Positions 1 through 7,689 of a DNA stretch of 64,000 nt are shown in pieces. Below the pieces are notes generated by a model. The model ran no database searches. It saw only the letters and a program-made list of their open reading frames with translations, and was not told the DNA's origin. Positions within the stretch are counted from its first letter, which is position 1; every line of letters starts with the position of its first letter. This stretch comes from an uncultured Bacilli bacterium (GTDB lineage: Bacteria > Bacillota_I > Bacilli_A > RF39 > UBA660). The position numbers and the translations under genes were made by a program. The stretch is from NCBI GenBank assembly GCA_934182615.1, contig CAKPRO010000006.1, forward strand, positions 19,014 to 83,013. The letters run 5' to 3'.

Positions 1-644
1 AAATAACCCTCTTCGATAGCATTATTAAATGGTTGTGCATGAACCACAAATAAATAATTAGGGTTTTCTTTACCTGTTAATCTTATTATTTCCTTATCCA
101 TAGGTTCAGTTTCATATTCACGATATTTACCATTACCTAAATATCTACCATTTTCTTTCCAAACATCAGTTAATTGTTTTCTATTTTGAATAGCTTTCAT
201 TCTCTTTGCTATCCAGTTTTCATCATAGCCTTTTGACCTATATAAATCTATAGATCTTTGCATAGCAATTGATGGATCAAATACCTCATCAATTCTCTCA
301 CTACCTAACTTAGCTAACCATTGCTTTATAGGCTCAGCATTCTTACTAGGAATAGATTCTATTATTCTAAACATTCCTTCAATATCAGTAACATCCGTCA
401 TACGATATTTACCATCAGTAGCCTTAAGTTTCAACTGTCCGATTTTTTCGGACACTTCACTTCCTTCCGAAGTTAATTGTTTCTTTAAGTCACTCCAGTA
501 TTTTCTGGGTCTAGCACTTCCAGTTAATACTTCAATAATATCAATAATACTAACATAATATTTCTCACTTTCTTTATTCCAAACAGTTCTAACTTTCTTA
601 TCATTAAATATTTTGTTAATCAAATATAATTTGTCTTTTTCCAT
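1..644 (-). CDS. BRO/DinD-like protein fused to peptidase S51-like N-terminus (partial, chimeric)
   Basis: The gene runs off the left edge; 214 codons are visible. It starts at ATG 644 with AGGAGG seven bases upstream. Residues 1 to about 163 read like the BRO-N/DinD family found with phage antirepressors, with the motifs MTDVTDIEGMFRIIES and IAKRMKAIQNRKQLTDVWKE. From residue 164 on the sequence changes character: ENGRYLGNGKYREYET, then MDKEIIRLTGKENPNYLF. That second part matches, from memory, the N-terminus of peptidase E-like (S51, class I glutamine-amidotransferase fold) proteins, which begin with a GGENGR-type motif. The two families meet at the codons for E-N-G (positions 147-155). I infer a gene fusion by deletion at short homology, or an assembly join. 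Function of the product is unknown. Confidence 0.6.
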   Translation of the reverse strand, partial: MEKDKLYLINKIFNDKKVRTVWNKESEKYYVSIIDIIEVLTGSARPRKYWSDLKKQLTSEGSEVSEKIGQLKLKATDGKYRMTDVTDIEGMFRIIESIPSKNAEPIKQWLAKLGSERIDEVFDPSIAMQRSIDLYRSKGYDENWIAKRMKAIQNRKQLTDVWKENGRYLGNGKYREYETEPMDKEIIRLTGKENPNYLFVVHAQPFNNAIEEGY

Positions 645-735
645 ATAACCCTCCTCTTTTCTTACATTCCCAATATAACACATATAAAATATCTAAGTCA
701 ATGAATTTTAATACATTTCTTGGTAATATTTTTAC

Positions 736-764
736 CAAAAAGAAAAAGTACTCTATGAGTACTT
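736..764 (-). terminator. Intrinsic terminator of the acetyltransferase pair
   Basis: On the minus strand AAGTACTC and GAGTACTT form an 8-bp stem with a three-base loop, followed by TTTCTTTTT. The stem overlaps the stop codon region of the gene ending at 753. Confidence 0.75.
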
Positions 765-1265
765 ATTTCCTAAAATAAATTCATATACACATTCAGTTAT
801 ATCAATACCATGTATATTAGAATGCTCTAACTCTACTACTTTACCACCTATCTTTTGATAAAATTCATTAGCAGTATTCTCTTTTAGACATCTAATAATA
901 ACCCTTTTATATCCATCTTTTTTAAATATGTCAAAACAATATTTAATAAGTTTAGTTCCATAACCCTTTTTCTGATTATTATCTTCTATATAGATAGAAT
1001 ATATTTCTTTATAGTCCTTATACTTATCTCCTCTTGCGTCTCCGTAGCAGATAAATGCCTTAACCATATTATCTTCTTCTAGAAGAGCATAATTAGAACT
1101 ACCTTTCCTTATAGCATTCTTAATATTTTCTACTCTAGTATTATATTCACTTTCTTGTTTATCAAATACTTCTTTTGGGAAAACATTACTATAAGTACTT
1201 CGCCAAGAATTTAAATGTATTCTAACTATTCTTGCAGCATCACTTGTATTAGCTTCTCTAATCAT
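753..1265 (-). CDS. GNAT family N-acetyltransferase
   Basis: This 170-residue protein fits one GNAT domain. It begins MIREANTSDAARIVRIH, the usual first beta strand and helix, and has the acetyl-CoA binding segment IEDNNQKKGYGTKLIKY (Q/R-x-x-G-x-G/A type) near residue 95-110, followed by RCLKENTANEFYQKIGGK, which is typical of the C-terminal half. It would transfer an acetyl group from acetyl-CoA to an unknown amine in the cytoplasm. Its ATG lies inside the 3' end of the upstream acetyltransferase (8-bp overlap), so the two are probably translationally coupled. The substrate cannot be read from the sequence. Confidence 0.85.
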   Translation of the reverse strand: MIREANTSDAARIVRIHLNSWRSTYSNVFPKEVFDKQESEYNTRVENIKNAIRKGSSNYALLEEDNMVKAFICYGDARGDKYKDYKEIYSIYIEDNNQKKGYGTKLIKYCFDIFKKDGYKRVIIRCLKENTANEFYQKIGGKVVELEHSNIHGIDITECVYEFILGNKYS

Positions 1266-1743
1266 CTAAATTACCATTACTAAAATATATTTCTAATCTA
1301 TTATATTTACCAGTATACTTTTCTATATAATTTTTATTAGTATAATCATTTACTACCATCTTCCAAAAAGACTCTGCCACTTTAGAATTAGGTACAGCTT
1401 TAATAGTCCAATTACCTTTATACATATCAAATACTTTAATTGCTACTTCTTTACCTATTTTATTTCTTTTATAATTATTTAAAACAAATATTTCACTTAT
1501 TTCATAATTATTATTTCCATTATCATCTATAAGTACAAAGCCTAATATATCTTTATCACTCTTAATAAAATAAGCATAATTATCTATAAAATATTTATCT
1601 AAATCATATTCATACTGACATATATCAGAATTAAAAGTAATAGGAAAATATAAACTTAAATCATGTAAATATAATTGTAGTAATCTTTCTAATTTATTTC
1701 TATCTTCTAATCTAACTTTTTCTAATTTAATATTATTATTCAC
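1258..1743 (-). CDS. GNAT family N-acetyltransferase
   Basis: A second GNAT-type protein of 161 residues, more divergent than its neighbour. The acetyl-CoA loop is weak (FVLNNYKRNKIGKEVAIKVFD) and the C-terminus has the usual AESFWKMVVNDYTNKNY element. I choose GTG 1743 as start: GGAGG lies five bases upstream of it. An in-frame ATG at 1755 has no ribosome binding site, and the GGAGG overlaps its own second and third codons. With the ATG the protein would be four residues longer. It overlaps the downstream acetyltransferase by 8 bp, so the pair forms a small operon. Upstream lies a paired-hairpin element. Confidence 0.75.
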   Translation of the reverse strand: MNNNIKLEKVRLEDRNKLERLLQLYLHDLSLYFPITFNSDICQYEYDLDKYFIDNYAYFIKSDKDILGFVLIDDNGNNNYEISEIFVLNNYKRNKIGKEVAIKVFDMYKGNWTIKAVPNSKVAESFWKMVVNDYTNKNYIEKYTGKYNRLEIYFSNGNLDD

Positions 1744-1769
1744 TATATCCTCCATAATATTTTCTTTAA

Positions 1770-1826
1770 CCTCTTCAACCTGTAGTCTTCCGAGGTATGA
1801 TGAAGCCTATTCTAGTCTTCCTCATA
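1770..1826 (-). repeat. Paired-hairpin element, copy a
   Basis: Read on the minus strand, the first hairpin has stem TATGA-GAAG/CTTC-TCATA with loop ACTAGAATAGG. The second has stem CCTC/GAGG around GGAAGACTACAGGTTGAA. The copy at 6448 has the same second loop but stem CCCC/GGGG, so the stem changes in a compensatory way. It lies in the 5' region of the acetyltransferase pair. Function unknown. Confidence 0.55.
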
Positions 1827-1885
1827 ATATTTTTTTGGTTAATGTCAATATATCATATAAAATAGCCAAAGGCAATAATATATTG

Positions 1886-1921
1886 TTTTTTAAAGAAAAT
1901 AAGTACTATTTCAAGTACTTA
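1886..1921 (-). terminator. Terminator of the kinase-like gene
   Basis: On the minus strand AAGTACT and AGTACTT pair across a six-base loop and are followed by ATTTTCTTT. The stem overlaps the end of the coding region that stops at 1906. Confidence 0.65.
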
Positions 1922-3708
1922 TCAATTATTTCAAATAATTTATCTTTGCTAATAGGTTTAAGTAAATAGCCACTAAAACCATATTTTAAATATTCTTCAT
2001 TATATTCATATTCATTATTTCTAGTAAGTAAGATAACATTAGTTTTAAAGTTTCTAATATCTTTAAATTTCTTCATAACAGTTACTCCATCTAATGGATC
2101 CATAACTTCATCTAGTAATATTAAATCATATTTCTCTTTACCTCTAATTTTATCTAGTGCTTCTTTACCTAAACTAACATAATCAAGTTTAATATTAGTA
2201 TCACGAATTAACTTACTAATAATCTTCTCAGTAGAAATATTATCATCTACTAAAAGTATTTTCTTTTCATCATAAAAACTTTCGTACTTATTATATTTTT
2301 CATTAGCTTCTTCTACTATCTTTTGATCAAGTACTATCTTCATAGTAGTACCATTACCATAATTACTACTAGGAATAATAGTACCACCCATTAAAGTAAT
2401 TAGTTTTCTAGCAGTAAATAAATTACTCTTCATATTACTTCCATCTATTTCTTCTTTTCTTTTATAGAAGATACTATCCATCTCATCAGGAGATATTCCT
2501 ACTCCCGAATCTTCAATAGTAATAATAAGTCTTGCTATATTATTCTTAATAATCGTATTAACATTAAGTTCAATATAACCTTCTTTAGTATACTTAATAC
2601 TATTATCTAAAATACTAGTTAAAACATTTTTAAGTCCTAAATTATCTCCATATAAATATTCAGGTAAATCACTAGCAATATCACTTCTAAAAGTAAGACC
2701 TTTCTTACTACATTCATCACTATATAAAGTAACTATCTTTTTTAATAATAATTTAATATTATATTTATCATCATATACTTTAATACTAGCACTATCAATA
2801 CTATCTACATCAAGTATCTCATTAGTCATCGTAGTAAATCTAGCAGTATTTTCTTTAATAGCCCTCAAATAATCATTAACTAAATCTTTATCTACTTTCT
2901 TATTACTCATTTCATTAATCGCAGCATCAGTATTATAATTAATATCCTTAGTAATAAGTCTAATATCATTAGTCATATTATATAAAAACATAGTCTTATC
3001 TTCATTAGCATTATCACTAATCTCTTTAGCCTTATGATATTCTTCAATCATCTTAACATCAGGATTCTCTATTGTAAAATACATAAGGAAAGTAATAAAA
3101 GCATGAATAGGAGTAGCAAGTAATAATCCCGGATTCATATATTGAATATAAGATGCAATACCACCAACAATTAAAAATATAAGTATTGGAAAAAATCTCT
3201 TATCTTTAATATTTTTAATATTTCTAATTAATGCAATAATACCTATAAAAGAATATAAGAAAGCTGAAAGATATATAATATTAACACTAGGGCCATAAGT
3301 ATAAGCAATATATCCATCATATTTAAAGTTAAGTGGTAAGATAAAATTCAAAGTAGTAAAGATAATCATTAATACAATAGCTATATTTCTAACTACTGGT
3401 ATATATCTTTCTTTCTTTTTAATACTAAGACATACAAATAGTACGTAGCAGAGTAATATAGTAATCCAAAGTTCTACTCCAAAAGAAAATAATCTTGCTA
3501 CAAAATAACTAACATTAGGTATTTCTTTATACATAGGTCCAACAAAATCCAAAATAAGTTCTATAATAAGTTCAAAGAATGATACTACTACTAATATAGA
3601 ATATACTTTATTTTCTTTACTTTTAAATACTTTCTTTCTAAAGTATACAGTCATAAGTAACATAGAATATACTATTGCTTCAATTAAAAAATAAATACCA
3701 GTATACAT
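1906..3708 (-). CDS. Hybrid histidine-kinase-like membrane protein lacking the phospho-accepting His (copy 1)
   Basis: This 600-residue protein has about seven hydrophobic segments in residues 1-212, a helical dimerisation-like region (about 225-300), a GHKL ATPase-like domain (about 315-470) and a C-terminal receiver (483-600). The usual FLANMSHEIR box reads FLYNMTNDIR, so Asn247 replaces the catalytic His. In the ATPase domain the N-box (LDNSIKYT) and G1 box (EDSGVGI) are present, but the glycine-rich ATP lid is not recognisable. The receiver keeps its acidic pair (Asp488, Asp489), the phospho-acceptor Asp533, Thr562 and Lys584. It therefore cannot autophosphorylate in the standard way but could still receive phosphate. 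ATG 3708 has AGGAG eight bases upstream. A paralogue lies at 37815. Confidence 0.8.
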   Translation of the reverse strand: MYTGIYFLIEAIVYSMLLMTVYFRKKVFKSKENKVYSILVVVSFFELIIELILDFVGPMYKEIPNVSYFVARLFSFGVELWITILLCYVLFVCLSIKKKERYIPVVRNIAIVLMIIFTTLNFILPLNFKYDGYIAYTYGPSVNIIYLSAFLYSFIGIIALIRNIKNIKDKRFFPILIFLIVGGIASYIQYMNPGLLLATPIHAFITFLMYFTIENPDVKMIEEYHKAKEISDNANEDKTMFLYNMTNDIRLITKDINYNTDAAINEMSNKKVDKDLVNDYLRAIKENTARFTTMTNEILDVDSIDSASIKVYDDKYNIKLLLKKIVTLYSDECSKKGLTFRSDIASDLPEYLYGDNLGLKNVLTSILDNSIKYTKEGYIELNVNTIIKNNIARLIITIEDSGVGISPDEMDSIFYKRKEEIDGSNMKSNLFTARKLITLMGGTIIPSSNYGNGTTMKIVLDQKIVEEANEKYNKYESFYDEKKILLVDDNISTEKIISKLIRDTNIKLDYVSLGKEALDKIRGKEKYDLILLDEVMDPLDGVTVMKKFKDIRNFKTNVILLTRNNEYEYNEEYLKYGFSGYLLKPISKDKLFEIIDKYLK

Positions 3709-3870
3709 ATAAACAACTCCTATCTATTATCTATATTAAGTATACAATTTTTTTACTTTTTTTACAAGAAAAAAAAGACAATTTTCATAAATTATCCTTT
3801 TAAGTTTTATACTAACTATTGCAATTGATAACTATAGTTTATTTTTTTACAATTTACAGTTCATAATTTC

Positions 3871-4509
3871 TTAAAATTTTCTTGTTTTAACATTTTCTCC
3901 AACCAACATTCTTTGATCATATTTTCTCATTTCATTTTCTGTTGTATAGCCAACATATGCATATGTTCCATTAAGTTTACTTGGATTAAAGCCATATATA
4001 GTCATTCTCGAATGACCTTCAATTATTAAGAATTTTTCATTGTTACAAGTAATTAAAATAATAGGTGGAAATTTATTTGCTTTGTTATACTCAAAACCAT
4101 CAAAAAATGGTTGATTAGATACATTATATATTTCTCTTCCACTATTTATGACTTTTGCAGCTTCTACTGGTTTAGATGTTCCATTAGATAATTCATTCCA
4201 ATAGTCATAATCAATATAATAGATATTATCAATATCTTTTTCATCTAATTCTAAATATTTCCATTCGCTAATTTTGGGAAAATTTTCAAATAATCCATTA
4301 TCTGGATAACCTCTAAATTTTTTCATAATGTTTAATCTATCAAGATTTTCTTTTTTATTTTTAATATTTCCATTAAAAATTATACTTGAATCTAATCCTA
4401 AATCATTAATAATATTATCTAAACTCCCATTAAATCTTTTTGAATTTAATTCTCCTTTTAAAAATTCAAGAATCATTTCATCCTCATTTGCTTTTCTTAT
4501 TAGTTTCAT
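3871..4509 (-). CDS. ParB/sulfiredoxin-fold-like hypothetical protein
   Basis: A 212-residue soluble protein. Near residue 165 the segment FLIIEGHSRMTIYGF resembles the E-G-x-x-R core of ParB/Srx-like nuclease-fold domains, and PPIILITC precedes it as the expected beta strand. That is the only recognisable feature, so this is a fold guess rather than a function. ATG 4509 is preferred over the upstream in-frame TTG and GTG codons because GGTGA sits about seven bases before it. It lies between the kinase-like gene and the AMP-ligase gene of cassette 1. Cassette 2 at 37.8-41.5 kb has no counterpart, so it may be an independent insertion. Confidence 0.45.
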   Translation of the reverse strand: MKLIRKANEDEMILEFLKGELNSKRFNGSLDNIINDLGLDSSIIFNGNIKNKKENLDRLNIMKKFRGYPDNGLFENFPKISEWKYLELDEKDIDNIYYIDYDYWNELSNGTSKPVEAAKVINSGREIYNVSNQPFFDGFEYNKANKFPPIILITCNNEKFLIIEGHSRMTIYGFNPSKLNGTYAYVGYTTENEMRKYDQRMLVGENVKTRKF

Positions 4510-4599
4510 TATAGTCACCAACTTTCATAATTAATCGTTTCCATCTATTTCAAGTATACAATTTTTTCATTTTTTTCACAATAGAAAAAGAAGAAAAAA

Positions 4600-6357
4600 C
4601 TATTTAAGTTCTCTCTTCTTAGTTTTATGTTCAGCTTCTTCTTTAGCAAGTTCTTCTAATAATTTATAATCAGCTTTATCAGCTTTAGTTCTAGGAATAG
4701 TATCTAAGAATGTAATAGATTCTGGTACTTCATATGGTTTTAATTGAATAGTCTCTCCTGTAATATTATTAATAATTGGTTTATAACACATATCTAGTAT
4801 ATAATCACTTATTTCTTTCGTAGGCATAACACCATCTTTTAATACTACATATGCCTTATTAGTAAATAATAAATCTTTATCAGGTTTAGGAACTACTACT
4901 ACACTATCTACTACATCAATTAAAGCTATAACATTTTGAATATGTTCTAAATATACTTTATTTAAGTCTGATCTAATATAATATCTACTACTTCTTCCAG
5001 TTAAAGTAAAGTATCCTTCATTATCTAAAGTACCCATATTACCAGTCTTATAATACTCTACTCCTTTATACATAAATTTAGTATTTTTAGTCATTTCTTC
5101 ATTCTTATAATATCCTTTATAAATATGTTTACCTGCTATACAAAGCATTCCTTCTTCGCCATATTTAAGTTCTTCTAAAGTATCAGGATCAACAATAATA
5201 GCCTTAGTACCAACAAGCACTCTACCTACTGTTTCAGGTCTATTGAGTGAGCCAACTGCCATTGTATTAGTACCAACTGTTTCAGCATTACCAGAACCAT
5301 TACATATAACAGTATTAGCTCCATGTTTTCTAAAAAATTCTACTCCATCAACATTTTGCATTGGTGATAAGAAATCCCCTCCTGATACAAAGGTATGAAT
5401 ACTAGATAAATCATCACTATCTTTAACATTTCTTTTAATAAGTTCAAGAAGAGCAGGACTACCAAATACATAGTTAGGATTTTTACTTAGATAATATCTA
5501 ATATTATCTTTACTTAAAGTAGGAGCAAGTACCGCTACTCTACCACATATTAAACTCATAATAGTAGAAGTAGCAAAACCATAAGGATAAGAAAATGGTA
5601 CACATACTAAACATCTTTCTCCTACTTTTGCTTTAATCTTACCAGTATTTTTCATATAAATACCAGAAGCAAGTAAATTCTCATTAGTTAATACTACACT
5701 CTTAGGATTACCAGTAGAACCACTAGTAAATAAAATTAAAGAGTCTTCCTTACCACCATATAAAGTATATATAGGTTTTTTATAATATTTAGCAATACTA
5801 CCAATATCACTAAAAGATAAATCATCATTATATCCATTAGCACCTGTTTCTATACTACTATAATTCTTAGTACTAATTTCATTACTATGTAAAGTAATAA
5901 TATTTCTTACCTTACTACCATCTTTAATCTTTTTATTATATTCTTTATCTTTATCAAAATTAATAAATAAACTAGATTCAAATTCATTCAAATATCCTAA
6001 TACTTCTTCAATTGAAGACATTGAATTAATAAAAGTAGTAATAGCCCCTATTCTGTTGCAGGCTAAATAAATAATAACTCCTTGATAATAATTAGGCATA
6101 GCAGCAGATACTATACTTCCCTTCTTTATTCCTAATTCTTTCAATGTCTTAGATAAAGTAATTGCATCTTTTAACATTTCATCATAATTTACTTTTAAAT
6201 CTAAACAATCAATAGCTTCTTCTTTTCTATAGAAATTACTAATTAAATTAATAGTATTATAAATACTCATATTAGGTATTATAGGATTTCTACTAAAAAA
6301 ACTATAATCACTATTATGTATATTATCTATAGATGGATAACCTGTTAATTTTTTCAT
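4600..6357 (-). CDS. AMP-forming acyl/aryl-CoA synthetase-like protein (ANL superfamily), cassette 1
   Basis: The 585 residues cover a full ANL adenylating enzyme. The phosphate-binding loop is LFTSGSTGNPKSVVL (about residue 210), and the C-terminal lysine motif is PRTKADKADYKLLEE near residue 560. ANL enzymes activate a carboxylate as its adenylate and usually pass it to CoA or a carrier protein. Two usually conserved spots are altered: the ribose-binding TGD motif reads YKTGNMG, and the hinge region following it (GRSSRYYIRSD) lacks the usual K-x-x-G pattern. Activity may therefore be changed or lost. GGGAGTGG precedes ATG 6357. It belongs with the kinase-like gene at 1906; a paralogous pair sits at 37815-41465. 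No carrier protein or condensing enzyme is nearby, so the substrate is unknown. Confidence 0.75.
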   Translation of the reverse strand: MKKLTGYPSIDNIHNSDYSFFSRNPIIPNMSIYNTINLISNFYRKEEAIDCLDLKVNYDEMLKDAITLSKTLKELGIKKGSIVSAAMPNYYQGVIIYLACNRIGAITTFINSMSSIEEVLGYLNEFESSLFINFDKDKEYNKKIKDGSKVRNIITLHSNEISTKNYSSIETGANGYNDDLSFSDIGSIAKYYKKPIYTLYGGKEDSLILFTSGSTGNPKSVVLTNENLLASGIYMKNTGKIKAKVGERCLVCVPFSYPYGFATSTIMSLICGRVAVLAPTLSKDNIRYYLSKNPNYVFGSPALLELIKRNVKDSDDLSSIHTFVSGGDFLSPMQNVDGVEFFRKHGANTVICNGSGNAETVGTNTMAVGSLNRPETVGRVLVGTKAIIVDPDTLEELKYGEEGMLCIAGKHIYKGYYKNEEMTKNTKFMYKGVEYYKTGNMGTLDNEGYFTLTGRSSRYYIRSDLNKVYLEHIQNVIALIDVVDSVVVVPKPDKDLLFTNKAYVVLKDGVMPTKEISDYILDMCYKPIINNITGETIQLKPYEVPESITFLDTIPRTKADKADYKLLEELAKEEAEHKTKKRELK

Positions 6358-6447
6358 ATAAAACCACTCCCTTTTTCATATGTAAGTATTATATAACATT
6401 TTTATCAAAAAAGCAAACATTTATATATATTTTAGTATATTTCCCCT

Positions 6448-6499
6448 TCAGCCTGTAGTCTTCCGGGGTATGAGCAAGCCTAAAGTCTTGCTCATATAT
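6448..6499 (-). repeat. Paired-hairpin element, copy b
   Basis: On the minus strand the first hairpin is TATGAGCAAG/CTTGCTCATA with loop ACTTTAGG. The second is CCCC/GGGG around GGAAGACTACAGGCTGAA. It lies about 90 bases before the start of the AMP-ligase gene and shares its second loop almost base for base with the element at 1770, although the closing stems differ. No poly-U tract follows, so it does not look like a terminator. Confidence 0.6.
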
Positions 6500-6510
6500 T
6501 TTAGCATATT

Positions 6511-6535
6511 AAAAGTGAATCATTAAAATTCACTT
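6511..6535 (-). terminator. Terminator of the uracil-DNA-glycosylase-like gene
   Basis: On the minus strand AAGTGAAT and ATTCACTT form an 8-bp stem, followed by a short T run. It overlaps the stop codon at 6534. Confidence 0.6.
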
Positions 6536-7433
6536 ATTTTCTTAATTTATCATTAGAATCTAAATCCTTAAGTATTTTATCAACTTTATCTTTTACCAAA
6601 TTCAAAAAATCTATCTCACTAGAAGGATCAACAGTAGGTAAATAATCTATTTTTCTTAAATAATCAAGTGAAGGCCATACTGAATCAGGAGCCAAATTTT
6701 TAATCCAATTTCCCAGAATAGCGGGATGGTGACAAGTTATTAACATAAACTTTTTAAATTTATATAAACCATATTTCCCATTGGCATTAGAAAGAAGACA
6801 TTCTTTATTTTCACCATAATATTTATATATTTTATCAACTATCGTATTCTTACCACTAATTGCCCATTCTCCTTGAAATATTATTAGTGTTGGTTCTAGT
6901 ATTTCTATTTCTTTAATTAAATGTCTTAAACAATTTTCCTTCATAATACTAGTACTATTAACATTAGAAACATTTTTTAATTTATCCTCATTCTGAAATG
7001 AACATCGCATCAGATTCGTTAATGCATAACTTGCATAAGCATAATCACTTTTTACACCTAAAATATTTTCAAGAATCATTAAAGTACCTTTTATATGATT
7101 ATTTTTATTTTCCCAATTAATACAGTTTAATATGTTTAAACAATTCTCTTTAAAGTTTGGAGAAGTACCATATTCCATATTTTTCATATAAGCATTCTCT
7201 TTACCAACTATTAAAATTCTAATAGGTTTTCCATTATAACTCAAATCATAAAAAGGTGTAACTCCTACTGTTCCTCCTGAATATTGTTTTACAACATTGC
7301 ATTTTGTTTGAGAATTCAAACACTCTTCATAATGACTACAATGGAAATCATCTGCATTTAATCCTTCTCTTTTATAATACTCCAATAATTTTTTACACCT
7401 ATCTCTTGTTTTATCTACATCAGCACTCCACAT
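6534..7433 (-). CDS. Uracil-DNA glycosylase superfamily-like protein
   Basis: 299 residues. The order of motifs recalls the UDG superfamily: RILIVGKEN near residue 73 (first strand and catalytic-loop position), PTLIIFQGEWA near 185, and LITCHHPAI near 235, which is the position of the HP-containing DNA-binding loop. The N-terminus has several cysteines (HCSHYEECLNSQTKC), which might bind a metal or an Fe-S cluster as in family 4/5 enzymes, though the spacing is not the standard one. I infer a base-excision or related nucleic-acid role. The catalytic residue cannot be assigned with certainty, so it could be a non-glycosylase member. It is monocistronic with its own terminator. Confidence 0.55.
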   Translation of the reverse strand: MWSADVDKTRDRCKKLLEYYKREGLNADDFHCSHYEECLNSQTKCNVVKQYSGGTVGVTPFYDLSYNGKPIRILIVGKENAYMKNMEYGTSPNFKENCLNILNCINWENKNNHIKGTLMILENILGVKSDYAYASYALTNLMRCSFQNEDKLKNVSNVNSTSIMKENCLRHLIKEIEILEPTLIIFQGEWAISGKNTIVDKIYKYYGENKECLLSNANGKYGLYKFKKFMLITCHHPAILGNWIKNLAPDSVWPSLDYLRKIDYLPTVDPSSEIDFLNLVKDKVDKILKDLDSNDKLRK

Positions 7434-7516
7434 ACTATTCTCCTTTGTTATTATTATACTACATCATTTTAATAATAACAATTTTGTAAAGTATATTTTA
7501 CAAAAAATAAATTAAT

Positions 7517-7542
7517 TTCAAGACTACTTATGTAGGCTCGAA
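7517..7542 (+). repeat. Hairpin with GACTA/TAGGC core (copy c)
   Basis: On the plus strand TTCAAG and CTCGAA (one mismatch) flank ACTA-CTTATG-TAGG. It carries the same core as the other intergenic hairpins and lies antisense to the neighbouring genes. Confidence 0.4.
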
Positions 7543-7543
7543 C

Positions 7544-7573
7544 TAAAAAGAAAAAGAAGAATACTTCTTCTTT
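7544..7573 (-). terminator. Terminator of the dcw-type operon
   Basis: On the minus strand AAAGAAGAA and TTCTTCTTT pair around GTA and are followed by TTCTTTTT. It directly follows the small membrane ORF and ends the mraZ-rsmH-ftsL-pbp transcript. Confidence 0.8.
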
Positions 7574-7676
7574 AACTAATAATCATCTTACCAAGATATA
7601 CACCAAGTACAATACATATAAGAATAATAAGTATTGTATATAAAATCTTAGATATCTCATTAGTATCTTCATCCAT
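7572..7676 (-). CDS. Small single-pass membrane protein (34 aa)
   Basis: Starts ATG 7676 with AGGTGGTG eight bases upstream, 13 bp after the transpeptidase gene. The product begins MDEDTNEISKILY, then one hydrophobic helix (residues 11-26), and ends GKMIIS. It is the last gene before the operon terminator. The good ribosome binding site and the position in a cell-wall and division operon suggest a real small protein. I do not recognise a family. Confidence 0.6.
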   Translation of the reverse strand: MDEDTNEISKILYTILIILICIVLGVYLGKMIIS

Positions 7677-7689
7677 ATAATAACACCAC

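Noticed and set aside
1770..6499. Paired hairpins as T-box, purine, preQ1, guanidine or c-di-GMP riboswitches
   Set aside because: I compared the conserved loops from memory and none carries the defining motifs of those classes. They also occur in both orientations and by unrelated genes.
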